Part shown: positions 1-4,877 of the stretch, in pieces | Layout of the letters: each line of letters opens with the position of its first letter | Position numbering within the stretch: the first letter of the stretch is position 1 | Source: Deltaproteobacteria bacterium | Lineage (GTDB): Bacteria; Desulfobacterota_D; UBA1144; Nemesobacterales; N074bin48 | Assembly: GCA_004356685.1 (NCBI GenBank) | Contig: SMWS01000100.1 | Span: 1-5,206 of the forward strand | Length of the DNA stretch: 5,206 nucleotides | Direction of reading: 5' to 3' | Notes under the pieces: model-generated | Databases searched by the model: none | Seen by the model: only the letters and a program-made list of their open reading frames with translations | What the model was told of the DNA's origin: nothing | Position numbers and translations under genes: made by a program

Positions 1-714
1 TGTGTTAGAGCCTACAGACCCTATCACTATATTTTTAAAACTTCGTAACAATTGGTCATTTTTATTCAGTTTATTTGCAAACTTGAAAATATTTGCAACC
101 TGCTGTGAGCTTGTGAAAAGGCATATGTCGATTTGCCTCTTTATCATATTATTAACAAGATTTTCGAGTAGGCTTGTATCTGGGGGTAGGGCAGATTTAT
201 AGACCGGGATACTTAAAACCCCTGCTCCGTTTGCCTTAAGATTTTTTACTAGGTTGTTATTCTTCTTTGAATATTCCTGTATAGCCACATATTTATTTTT
301 TAATAGATTCTTGTCTGCCAGAACCTTTACTATTTCCTGCCATGTGTTTGGGACGGGTTTTGAATACAATGGGGTGACACCAAAATTTCTGAGAGCCGAC
401 CTGGATTTTATACCCCTTCCTATAACGGTAGTTTTATTCAGCAGTCTCTTGGCTGGTTTAGTTCCAAGCCTTTTTCCTAAGTTTTCTAAAAGCAGTTTTG
501 TTCCAAAACCTGTAAGAAAAATAATTATATCAATTTCACTGTTTTTTAGTTTTTTGCACAGCTCTTCTATTTCTTTTGAGCTTTTAGAGGGTATTTCTAC
601 GACTGATTCTGCAATGTGCGCAATGCCACCATGGTATTCAATAAGCTTTCCAATTTCTTTTGATCTTCTGCTTTCAAATGATGCAACGTGGAGTTTGTTG
701 AAACTGTAATTCAT
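1..714 (-). CDS. hemD: Uroporphyrinogen-III synthase, C-terminus cut off by window edge
   Basis: The minus strand reads open from ATG at 714-712 to base 1 (238 codons, no stop), so the C-terminus lies outside the window. HemD (EC 4.2.1.75) is a cytoplasmic enzyme that cyclises hydroxymethylbilane with ring-D inversion to uroporphyrinogen III, feeding heme, siroheme and cobalamin. The sequence has the two-lobed HemD pattern. Lobe one begins with VASFESRRSKE near residues 10-20, then HGG at 28-30, a conserved Pro at 42 and the strand IIIFLTGFGT at 63-72. Lobe two carries NTW, VAIQEYS, the hallmark FTSSQQV near 200-206 and VIGSVGSNT at the truncated end. The family is usually about 250-270 residues, so roughly 20-30 are missing. 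An in-frame TAA at 723-721 leaves this ATG as the only sensible start. No clear Shine-Dalgarno precedes it. The opening VASFESRR and the FLTGFGT motif match a HemD variant I associate with several environmental phyla. Confidence 0.9.
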   Translation of the reverse strand, partial: MNYSFNKLHVASFESRRSKEIGKLIEYHGGIAHIAESVVEIPSKSSKEIEELCKKLKNSEIDIIIFLTGFGTKLLLENLGKRLGTKPAKRLLNKTTVIGRGIKSRSALRNFGVTPLYSKPVPNTWQEIVKVLADKNLLKNKYVAIQEYSKKNNNLVKNLKANGAGVLSIPVYKSALPPDTSLLENLVNNMIKRQIDICLFTSSQQVANIFKFANKLNKNDQLLRSFKNIVIGSVGSNT

Positions 715-812
715 AATAAATTAGTAAAAGTTAAAGAGATAGGGGTGAGTTTAGCACACGCCTTTTTAAGTTCAAACTAGAAGTTATCTTAAAAAGAAAG
801 TGATAGGGAGTA

Positions 813-841
813 ATAGGGGATGTTACCCTTTAATTCCCTAT
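813..841. terminator. Weak stem-loop between hemD and the membrane protein gene
   Basis: Arms 813-820 and 834-841 can pair over 8 bp, including one G-U pair, around a 13-nt loop. On the minus strand the hairpin begins about 9 nt after the membrane protein gene's stop. No U-run follows directly, so an intrinsic terminator is only a possibility. The rest of 715-849 is a short AT-rich spacer with several ATAGGG-type words and nothing I recognise. Confidence 0.22.
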
Positions 842-849
842 ATTCATGT

Positions 850-1218
850 TTAAGGCATTAATTTAGCTTTCCAAAATATTGTAGTAACTAAAACTGACCC
901 TATAATACTGCCTATTAAAGATAAAATAAGGTCTTCAATTGTATCATTATAACTTAGCTGCAACCCCGATGCACCCATCTGCATGATAATAAACTCCGAT
1001 ATTTCCCAGAGTATGTGAGTAGTCGCACCAAAACCTAATACAAGTGAGAATACTATATTGCGATTTAGATTTAAAACTGATACGGCTGACCCAAGTGCAG
1101 TAGTAAGCGCAAGCCAACTAAATAAATGTGCAAATCTGTCAAAGTTTGGTGCAGTGTTATAAAGATCCAAAGCATTACCCCCACTATCTATAACAAAGGG
1201 CAGTACACATTTAATCAT
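850..1218 (-). CDS. Small integral membrane protein, DUF2238/YjdF-like
   Basis: A 122-residue protein with about three hydrophobic segments (roughly 30-48, 54-79 and 95-115), so it should sit in the inner membrane. Its motifs resemble the second half of DUF2238/YjdF-type proteins: F-D-R-x-x-H at 26-31, W-E-x-x-E at 71-75, and D-T-x-x-D-L at 92-97. These place acidic and His residues at membrane boundaries. The family has no established biochemical role, so none is assigned. Family members are usually longer, with additional N-terminal helices. Here an in-frame stop lies seven codons upstream of the ATG, so the protein is either naturally compact or N-terminally truncated. No strong ribosome site is visible. 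It is transcribed divergently from vapBC, and their shared upstream region contains the 19-bp inverted repeat. The family match is by eye, from motif spacing; another small VanZ-like or YjdF-like group is possible. Confidence 0.65.
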   Translation of the reverse strand: MIKCVLPFVIDSGGNALDLYNTAPNFDRFAHLFSWLALTTALGSAVSVLNLNRNIVFSLVLGFGATTHILWEISEFIIMQMGASGLQLSYNDTIEDLILSLIGSIIGSVLVTTIFWKAKLMP

Positions 1219-1239
1219 AGTTTTCTTAACGGAATTTAT

Positions 1240-1270
1240 TTAACAACACTTAATAGTAAAGAAATATATA
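1240..1270 (+). promoter_or_regulatory. Possible vapBC promoter
   Basis: A TTAACA hexamer (1240-1245, 5 of 6 to the sigma-70 -35 consensus) is followed 19 bp later by TATATA (1265-1270, 4 of 6). Transcription would then start inside the left arm of the inverted repeat and include the SD at 1318. A perfect TATAAT at 1310-1315 also exists, with an ATAACA 18 bp upstream. A start from it would fall at or just after the SD, so it is less likely to drive a leadered vapB message. On the minus strand TTGTTA (1292-1287) faces the A/T run near 1264-1270 and could serve the divergent gene. Confidence 0.3.
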
Positions 1271-1313
1271 TATCCATACACATAAATAACAATATTATGT
1301 GTATGGATATATA
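1267..1313. promoter_or_regulatory. Perfect 19-bp inverted repeat, likely VapBC operator
   Basis: Arms 1267-1285 and 1295-1313 are exact reverse complements over 19 bp, around a 9-nt spacer (1286-1294). The core half-site is CCATACACATAA. It ends 5 nt before the vapB ribosome site. VapB antitoxins, with VapC, typically bind such palindromes to repress their own operon. The position, between divergent genes and over the candidate -10 elements, fits autoregulation and perhaps co-control of the membrane protein gene. If transcribed it would also fold into a stable AT-rich hairpin just ahead of the SD. Confidence 0.72.
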
Positions 1314-1328
1314 ATATGGAGATACATT

Positions 1329-1535
1329 ATGAAAAGAACAAATATTGTTATTGATGAGGTACTGATGAAAAAAGCGCTTAAAGCCACCGGAATTAAGACG
1401 CAAAAGGAAGTAGTGGATTTTGCTCTAAAAGAGCTTATAAGGAGGGAATTTCAAAAGCAGATTTTAGAGCTTAAAGGAAGTGCTAAGTGGGAAGGGGATA
1501 TTAAAGAGAGGAGAAAAGGTAGGCTTAAGCATTGA
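1329..1535 (+). CDS. vapB: VapB-type antitoxin
   Basis: A 68-residue protein: an N-terminal ribbon-helix-helix-like DNA-binding segment (MKRTNIVIDEVLMKKALKAT, then IKTQKEVVDFALKELIRRE) followed by a charged tail of about residues 40-68 (KGSAKWEGDIKERRKGR). The TNIVIDEVLM...TKxEVVDxALKEL layout is typical of the VapB/DUF2191 antitoxins that pair with PIN toxins. The N-terminal dimer should bind the palindrome just upstream. The C-terminal tail should wrap around and neutralise VapC. The start is chosen because GGAG at 1318-1321 lies 7 nt before this ATG. An in-frame GTG at 1299 would add ten residues encoded by the operator itself and is unlikely. The stop overlaps the vapC start by 4 nt, so the two genes form a translationally coupled operon. 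Confidence 0.88.
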   Translation: MKRTNIVIDEVLMKKALKATGIKTQKEVVDFALKELIRREFQKQILELKGSAKWEGDIKERRKGRLKH

Positions 1536-1924
1536 TACTTGTTGATACAACTGTCTGGATAGATTTTTTTGCAGGAAGAAATCTCGGACATGTATCTCTA
1601 TTCCAATCTTTAATTGAAGACCGTGAGGACATTTGCATATGCGGATTGGTTATGACAGAGATTCTGCAGGGAACAAAGGATGATCTGCAGTATTCTAAGA
1701 CTAAAAAATACTTATCAAATCTAATATATATTCCAATGTCTTCAAATACGTTTGTGCTGGCGGCTGATATATATAGACAAATTAGAAAAAAGGGAATAAC
1801 AATTAAATACGCTATTGACTGCTTAATTGCAGCAATATGCATAGAACATAAGGTTTCCTTATTACAGAATGATAAGGATTTTCAAAAGATTAAAAGGTAT
1901 TGTGATTTGCAATTGGCAGGGTGA
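1532..1924 (+). CDS. vapC: VapC-type PIN-domain ribonuclease toxin
   Basis: A 130-residue single PIN domain, the usual VapC length. The acidic Mg2+-binding residues expected of the nuclease site are visible: D5 in VDTTVWIDFF, E43 in VMTEILQG, D96 in KYAIDCLIAA, and D114 (or D116) in LLQNDKDF. All key positions are present, so it should be active. VapC toxins cleave specific RNAs (initiator tRNA or the 23S sarcin-ricin loop in studied cases); the target here cannot be told. The start codon is TTG at 1532-1534, overlapping the vapB TGA by 4 nt. A purine-rich stretch with GGTAGG about 10 nt upstream supplies a ribosome site inside vapB. The TTG and the overlap suggest translation is limited and coupled to the antitoxin. 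No terminator is visible after the stop. Confidence 0.9.
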   Translation: MILVDTTVWIDFFAGRNLGHVSLFQSLIEDREDICICGLVMTEILQGTKDDLQYSKTKKYLSNLIYIPMSSNTFVLAADIYRQIRKKGITIKYAIDCLIAAICIEHKVSLLQNDKDFQKIKRYCDLQLAG

Positions 1925-2340
1925 TATTTATATGTTTTAGTTATTTATATTTAATCGTAGAAATATTTATAATTTATAGAGTCTATTATTTTGAATTATG
2001 AATTTGTAGATAGTTTAAACAATGAGAGAATAATATAAGGATCAATGACATACCTTAAATTATATGTTAATTCCAAAATAATAAAATACTCTTTTGTGAC
2101 TATAAATTTTTTGTCAAATATTCTGACTTGCGATCGTAAGAGTATCCCTTTAATTCATTCTTTTAAAAGTAAAGCTCCTTCATATCAGATACATAATGGA
2201 CTCTGTAAATTCTTTTTTTCTTTCCCTGACGAAAAAACGGATTCTTTATAAAAAGAGAACTCGGTCGGTTTTAAACGAAGTCTGTTAATGGATTCTAGAT
2301 AAATATTTATTTTAATTCAAAATAAATAATCACGGCTGTA
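1925..2340. other. AT-rich intergenic region with no supported gene
   Basis: This stretch is strongly AT-rich and holds no convincing gene. A 68-codon plus-strand reading frame (2045-2251) has AAGGA only 3 nt before its ATG and encodes a Lys/Ser/Phe/Ile-rich sequence without recognisable motifs. A minus-strand frame of about 48 codons across roughly 2000-2145 is open but lacks an ATG. Both are best explained by chance, or by decayed mobile-element sequence upstream of the transposase remnant at 2341. Confidence 0.5.
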
Positions 2341-2421
2341 CTAGCTCAATAATTCGGTAACTTTTTGTAGTTTATCAAAGGGTGTTTCATAGTTCAAACC
2401 TCCATGAAGGACTAAAATATC
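2341..2421 (-). pseudogene. C-terminal remnant of an IS transposase (DDE integrase core)
   Basis: The minus strand encodes LHGGLNYETPFDKLQK followed by about six residues and a TAG at 2343-2341. The HGGLNYETP motif is the well-known tail of integrase-core DDE transposases of the IS481/IS3 type, where it follows the last catalytic Glu in a YNxxRPHxGLxxxTP context. Only about 27 codons remain: an in-frame TGA at 2424-2422 closes the frame upstream and none of the catalytic core is present. This is debris, not a functional gene. The word TGTCAGGTCTTGACATT, read on the minus strand a few tens of bases upstream, is reminiscent of sequence found near IS elements. This may therefore be an internally deleted element that kept one end plus the 3' end of its gene. 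Confidence 0.7.
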
Positions 2422-2440
2422 TCACTTATGTCTAATGTCA

Positions 2441-2488
2441 AGACCTGACACGGATAGTATTTTAAAACCTGACACGGATAGTATTTTG
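2441..2488. repeat. 24-bp tandem direct duplication
   Basis: A 21-base word beginning ACCTGACACGGATAGTA occurs exactly at 2443-2463 and again at 2467-2487, a 24-bp period. It lies directly beside the transposase remnant. Read on the minus strand each copy ends in GTGTCAGGT, like a repeated mobile-element terminus. A related AAGATTTGACCCCTC word occurs at about 2588-2602, so 2437-2602 may be one decayed element. With only two copies it is not a CRISPR array. Confidence 0.75.
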
Positions 2489-2841
2489 AGTAGTGGGGTA
2501 GGCTTGTAATTGAGTGAGGGTAAAAATGGAGAGGGATTAAAGGGTTTAGAAAGAAGGTCGAAGAGATTACAAACAAAACTTATAAACAAAAGATTTGACC
2601 CCTCATGAAAGCAGATAATTAGTATTTTTTAAAAGAATAAATATACCTGCAGCAAGCTGCTGGGTATTCAAATGATAAACACTAAATTTTTTTTATATGT
2701 AATGTAACCCCGTAGCAAGAAAACACAATGGTGTATCTCCAGATTCTGAGTCAGGATACAAGAGACTTCTATAAGGCGCTGGAGTTTTGATTATGAGTGC
2801 ACTTATGTTAATAAAAAGGATAAATTAGGGGGTATTAAGAA
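2489..2841. other. Gene-free region upstream of the DsrE-like gene
   Basis: No supported gene. About 2525-2600 has two short open plus-strand frames rich in Lys/Arg, too short and startless to call, probably part of the decayed element. A REP-like hairpin lies at 2642-2667. The last 30 bases give the DsrE-like gene its ribosome site (AGGGGG, 2827-2832). TTGATT at 2787-2792 is a possible -35 element, but no good -10 follows at the right spacing. Confidence 0.45.
2642..2667. repeat. REP-like imperfect palindrome
   Basis: ATACC-T-GCAGC, then AA, then GCTGC-TG-GGTAT: two paired blocks of 5 bp each, separated by a small asymmetric mismatch, around a 2-nt centre. The core GCAGCAAGCTGC resembles short extragenic palindromes scattered through many environmental bacterial genomes and often mobilised by Y1-type (RAYT) transposases. 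No such transposase is in the window, so the family link is by appearance only. Confidence 0.55.
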
Positions 2842-3198
2842 ATGGAAAAAGTTTTAGTACATACAACATGGGGTCCGACAGACCCAACAAGAGCTGGACT
2901 TGCTTTTGCTTATGCTATGGTGTCTAAAAAGCAAGGTGCAGAGGTAGAGATATTTCTATTCCACGATGCTGTGCTGCTTGCAAGGAAACAGATGTACCCG
3001 CTAGCTGTACCTATAGGTCCTCCACCAATAAAAGATTGTATGGAGTATCTTTTGGAACAGAAAGTGAAAATATATGTCTGCAAACCTTGTTATGAATTTA
3101 GAGGAATGGACGAAAAAGATTTAGTAGAAACAGCAGAATTAAAGGGAATGGATTATTTTGTCGAGTTAGCAAAAACCAGTAAAGTTGTAAGTTTTTAA
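2842..3198 (+). CDS. DsrE-family sulfur-carrier-like protein
   Basis: A complete 118-residue cytoplasmic protein with the DsrE/DsrF-like fold pattern: strand KVLVHTTW (3-10), a helix after DPTRAGLAFAYAM, strand EVEIFLFHDAVLLA (34-47), and the conserved strand-loop KIYVCKPCYEFRGM (76-89), followed by DLVETAELKGM and a terminal KVVSF strand. The paired cysteines C80 and C83 lie where DsrE/TusD-type proteins carry the sulfur-accepting Cys. C83, just before the RG motif, is the likely persulfide site, and C66 is an extra cysteine. Such proteins relay sulfane sulfur in oxidation pathways or tRNA thiolation. Stand-alone versions like this one are often annotated as predicted peroxiredoxin/DsrE with no proven partner. 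AGGGGG lies 9 nt before the ATG, a strong ribosome site. No dsr, tus or rhodanese gene is adjacent, so its pathway is unknown. Confidence 0.82.
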   Translation: MEKVLVHTTWGPTDPTRAGLAFAYAMVSKKQGAEVEIFLFHDAVLLARKQMYPLAVPIGPPPIKDCMEYLLEQKVKIYVCKPCYEFRGMDEKDLVETAELKGMDYFVELAKTSKVVSF

Positions 3199-3320
3199 TA
3201 AAAAACTAAAGAAAAATTCAATCCCTTCAGCTCTTCTGGTATAAATTTGTAGCTTCATCGATTATATCTCCATTTGGACGGGTTTCTAACGACTTGGCAA
3301 TCAGCGGCCGGTGTATCTGG

Positions 3321-3348
3321 TCGGGTGTCTTGTTAGCTGGACGCCCGA
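3321..3348. terminator. GC-rich stem-loop just downstream of the hemoglobin gene
   Basis: Arms 3321-3329 and 3340-3348 pair over 9 bp with one G-U, around a 10-nt loop. On the minus strand the stem begins 1 nt after the hemoglobin stop. No U-run follows on that strand. On the plus strand it is followed by TTTATT, and it could stop transcripts coming from the DsrE-like gene. A terminator role in either direction is plausible but unproven. Confidence 0.35.
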
Positions 3349-3349
3349 T

Positions 3350-3838
3350 TTATTCCCCACTCCCGGCAACTACGATATCAGCCTTCGTCGAGTCAATGAT
3401 ATCAAGAAGCTCCTGAGTCTCCTTCGCTGGGACTTTATGTTTGGCGAGCACTTCTTTGAAAATGGTAACGCTGCGGTCCCACTCCTGCTCTGTGATGTTT
3501 AGGTGTGCGTGAGACTCTTTCATTCCACGACCGTGGTACTGACATGGGCCGCCAGTTGCTTGGCACACCATAGCAGTCACGTGATACTTCAGATACGGGG
3601 CTGGCACGCGCTTCCTGGCGGCATCGACCGCAGGGTTCGAATTGATTACATCGTCAGCCACAAGGGCGTTGATGAAATCACTGACCACGACTGAGATCGG
3701 CGCCAAGCCACCCAACCGGTTGTACAGGGACTGTTCCTTTTCCTCTGCGCCGTTCTGAGCTACCGCCACTTGTGATCCAACGAGTAGAATGACGACGAAA
3801 CTAAGTGCGGTACAGAAACTCATTTTGCGTGAGAACAT
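3350..3838 (-). CDS. Secreted (periplasmic) group I truncated hemoglobin
   Basis: A 162-residue protein. Residues 1-27 form a signal peptide: MFSRK, a hydrophobic core, then a likely cut after VAVA before QNG. The mature domain is a 2/2 hemoglobin: LYNRLGGL (38-45) at helix A/B, FINALVADD (55-63), YLKYHVTAMVCQATGGPCQYHGRGM (82-106), and SHAHLNIT (109-116). H110 is the likely proximal heme ligand. TrHb1 proteins bind O2, NO or CO; one outside the cytoplasm could scavenge NO or act in redox chemistry, but this is inference. C92 and C99 might form a disulfide after export. The start is the ATG at 3838 because AAGGAG (3850-3845) lies 6 nt ahead. An in-frame ATG at 3856 lies upstream of that SD and would spoil the signal peptide. 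The gene is clearly more GC-rich than the surrounding spacers and the left-hand genes, a sign of transfer. Confidence 0.88.
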   Translation of the reverse strand: MFSRKMSFCTALSFVVILLVGSQVAVAQNGAEEKEQSLYNRLGGLAPISVVVSDFINALVADDVINSNPAVDAARKRVPAPYLKYHVTAMVCQATGGPCQYHGRGMKESHAHLNITEQEWDRSVTIFKEVLAKHKVPAKETQELLDIIDSTKADIVVAGSGE

Positions 3839-3918
3839 ATGATTCTCCTTTTGCATGAAAGGTGCATTTCCACCCCCATGGTTCGTTATTATATGGCCCC
3901 GATACAGGCCAACTAGTA

Positions 3919-3943
3919 ATTATACGGAATCAATCCGTATAAT
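3919..3943. promoter_or_regulatory. Perfect 10-bp dyad upstream of the hemoglobin gene
   Basis: ATTATACGGA (3919-3928) and its exact reverse complement (3934-3943) flank a 5-nt centre, about 80 bp upstream of the hemoglobin start. Read on the minus strand, the half nearer the gene contains TATAAT, a potential -10. A second TATAAT lies about 30 bp nearer the gene within CCATATAATAAC. The dyad could be a repressor operator. Its AT-CGG-N-CCG-AT form loosely recalls sites of Rrf2-family regulators, the group that includes the NO sensor NsrR, but that link is a guess. Confidence 0.55.
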
Positions 3944-4150
3944 ATTATTTATTGTTTATATTATACCATGTTATTAAAATTACATATCAATTTCAAACAT
4001 TTCTTTAGATAAGCCAATCTAAACATATAAGAAAATAAATAAACATAATTTAGGAAAGATCTTGAACGCTTTCTTAGAACTGGTACTTAGAGATGGCGGT
4101 GATAAACAATTTAAAATCTAACTATACATTAATGTATAATAATATTGCTG
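3944..4150. other. AT-rich spacer between divergent genes, with a 16-bp palindrome
   Basis: The spacer separates the divergent hemoglobin and 61-residue protein genes. It includes an exact 16-bp palindrome TATACATTAATGTATA at 4123-4138, just upstream of the candidate promoter at 4151-4178, which could be an operator. A startless open frame of about 33 codons ending near 4120 shows no recognisable motif. Nothing else is supported. Confidence 0.45.
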
Positions 4151-4178
4151 TTTACCTTCATTTTTTTTGACTTATACT
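4151..4178 (+). promoter_or_regulatory. Candidate sigma-70 promoter for the 61-residue protein gene
   Basis: TTTACC (4151-4156, 4 of 6) and TATACT (4173-4178, 5 of 6) are spaced 16 bp apart. This would give a leader of about 50 nt before the ATG at 4236. TTGACT at 4167-4172 is a better -35 but has only poor -10 matches downstream (near 4189-4195). Confidence 0.4.
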
Positions 4179-4235
4179 GTGGGTTACTTTAAGTTTTAGT
4201 ACTATTGCTAAAAGATTATTACGAAGGAAAAAGCG

Positions 4236-4421
4236 ATGTATTGCGACGAGACCACAACAGAAGGAACGAGAGTAAAGGAGACCATAACAGGGAAGAAGGG
4301 AGCGCTGGTTAAAGGTCCTGCTGGCATCGTCTGGATCAAGCCTACCAACTCGTGCTGGGTTCAATTTGATGGTGAGGCAGAGCCAAAGCTTGTGTCATGC
4401 CAAGATATCGAACCAGAGTGA
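4236..4421 (+). CDS. Small hypothetical protein, SH3/KOW-like look
   Basis: A 61-residue soluble protein that I do not recognise. AAGGA at 4224-4228 lies 7 nt before the ATG, a proper ribosome site, and a plausible promoter and a 16-bp palindrome lie upstream, supporting a real gene. After a polar N-terminus (MYCDETTTEG), the body reads as short alternating strands: GTRVKETITGKKGALVKGP, then GIVWIKP, then SCWVQFDGEAEPKLVSCQDIEPE. The G-T-R-V, G-K-K-G and V-Q-F-D-G-E pattern is what small SH3-like or KOW-like beta barrels look like, but no function follows from that. Three cysteines (C3, C39, C54) are present. No signal peptide or membrane segment is visible. The gene is more GC-rich than its upstream spacer, like the hemoglobin gene and the VOC pseudogene, and may have arrived with them. 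Confidence 0.7.
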   Translation: MYCDETTTEGTRVKETITGKKGALVKGPAGIVWIKPTNSCWVQFDGEAEPKLVSCQDIEPE

Positions 4422-4462
4422 CGTAGAGAGCTACTTCTCACCTTATGTTCTGTTCTGTTATG

Positions 4463-4877
4463 TTATTTAAGAGTTACACTTTGTAGGCAGAGAATCGGGA
4501 TCAATACCGACCAAGGTTGTGCTAATTCGATGAGATGCCCATCAGGATCACGAATGTACGCGGTACGCTGTCCCCAGGGACGAGTAGTCGGGGAAGTCAC
4601 TGGCGAAGCACCTTGTGCCACCAACTCTGCAAAAGCCTAATCGACATCAGGCAACTTAAAACCAATCTCGAAACCAGTTGCATCCTGAGCCAGTGGTTGG
4701 AGAGAAAAAACTATCGTTTTTATCATGGCTTCTCTCGTGTAGAAGCTGAGGCGGTGGCTCCCGTATCCAGCTGGGTAAAGTCGCCAGAGCGATGCCCAAG
4801 GCGAAGCCCCAGAACTTCTGTATAGAATCCTAAAGCTCAGCCCAGATCGTCTCAACGGTCAGAACCGCCCGGATTCT
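4463..4877 (-). pseudogene. VOC/glyoxalase-family pseudogene (two frameshifts and a nonsense codon)
   Basis: All three minus-strand frames together give one glyoxalase/bleomycin-resistance/dioxygenase (VOC) protein. The first, 4877 to about 4833, reads IRAVLTVETIWAEL and hits TAG at 4832-4830. The second, 4827 to about 4745, reads FYTEVLGLRLG then GDFTQLDTGATAS. The third, about 4745 to 4463, reads FYTREAM, DATGFEIGFKLPDVD, an in-frame TAG at 4639-4637, then AFAELVAQGASPVTS, RPWGQRTAYIRDPDGHLIEL and a TAA at 4465-4463. DPDGHLIEL holds the usual metal-binding Glu; DVDxAFAELVAQGA is a standard VOC helix. There is no credible ATG at the 5' end. VOC proteins are metal-dependent enzymes or drug-binding proteins, typically about 115-140 residues, and this copy spans about that length. 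Three independent lesions argue for genuine decay rather than a single sequencing error. Its composition is GC-rich against the AT-rich flanks. Confidence 0.85.

Noticed and set aside
2..709. Plus-strand open frames at 2-202 and 254-709
   Set aside because: Both lie antisense to hemD, whose minus-strand translation is clearly a known enzyme; their Phe/Leu/Ser-rich products are shadows.
1126..1314. Plus-strand frame over the membrane protein start and the operator
   Set aside because: It overlaps a better gene on the other strand and runs into the inverted repeat; no motif and no ribosome site.
1299..1328. GTG start for vapB ten codons upstream
   Set aside because: It lies inside the operator arm and upstream of the GGAG that fits the ATG at 1329.
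1525..1842. Minus-strand 105-codon frame
   Set aside because: Antisense to vapC, which has all PIN catalytic residues.
2045..2251. 68-codon plus-strand frame in the vapC-downstream gap
   Set aside because: SD spacing of 3 nt is too short, composition is that of random AT-rich DNA, and no family resemblance is visible.
3625..3650. GGTTCGAATT, resembling a tRNA T-loop
   Set aside because: It is inside the hemoglobin gene and no acceptor, anticodon or D-arm can be built around it.
3311..3694. Two plus-strand frames across the hemoglobin gene
   Set aside because: Shadows of the hemoglobin coding sequence.
3839..3856. Upstream ATG for the hemoglobin
   Set aside because: The AAGGAG ribosome site lies downstream of it and serves the ATG at 3838; the longer form would add a charged extension before the signal peptide.
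4022..4120. Startless 33-codon plus-strand frame ending LVLRDGGDKQFKI
   Set aside because: Protein-like at its end, but there is no start codon or ribosome site and no family is recognised; kept as a chance frame.
4158..4364. Minus-strand 68-codon frame
   Set aside because: Antisense to the 61-residue gene, which has the better SD and promoter.
4535..4855. Single-frame genes on either strand across the VOC region
   Set aside because: The plus-strand frame is a shadow. The minus-strand frame at 4637-4855 is only one piece of the pseudogene, with out-of-frame sequence ahead of it.
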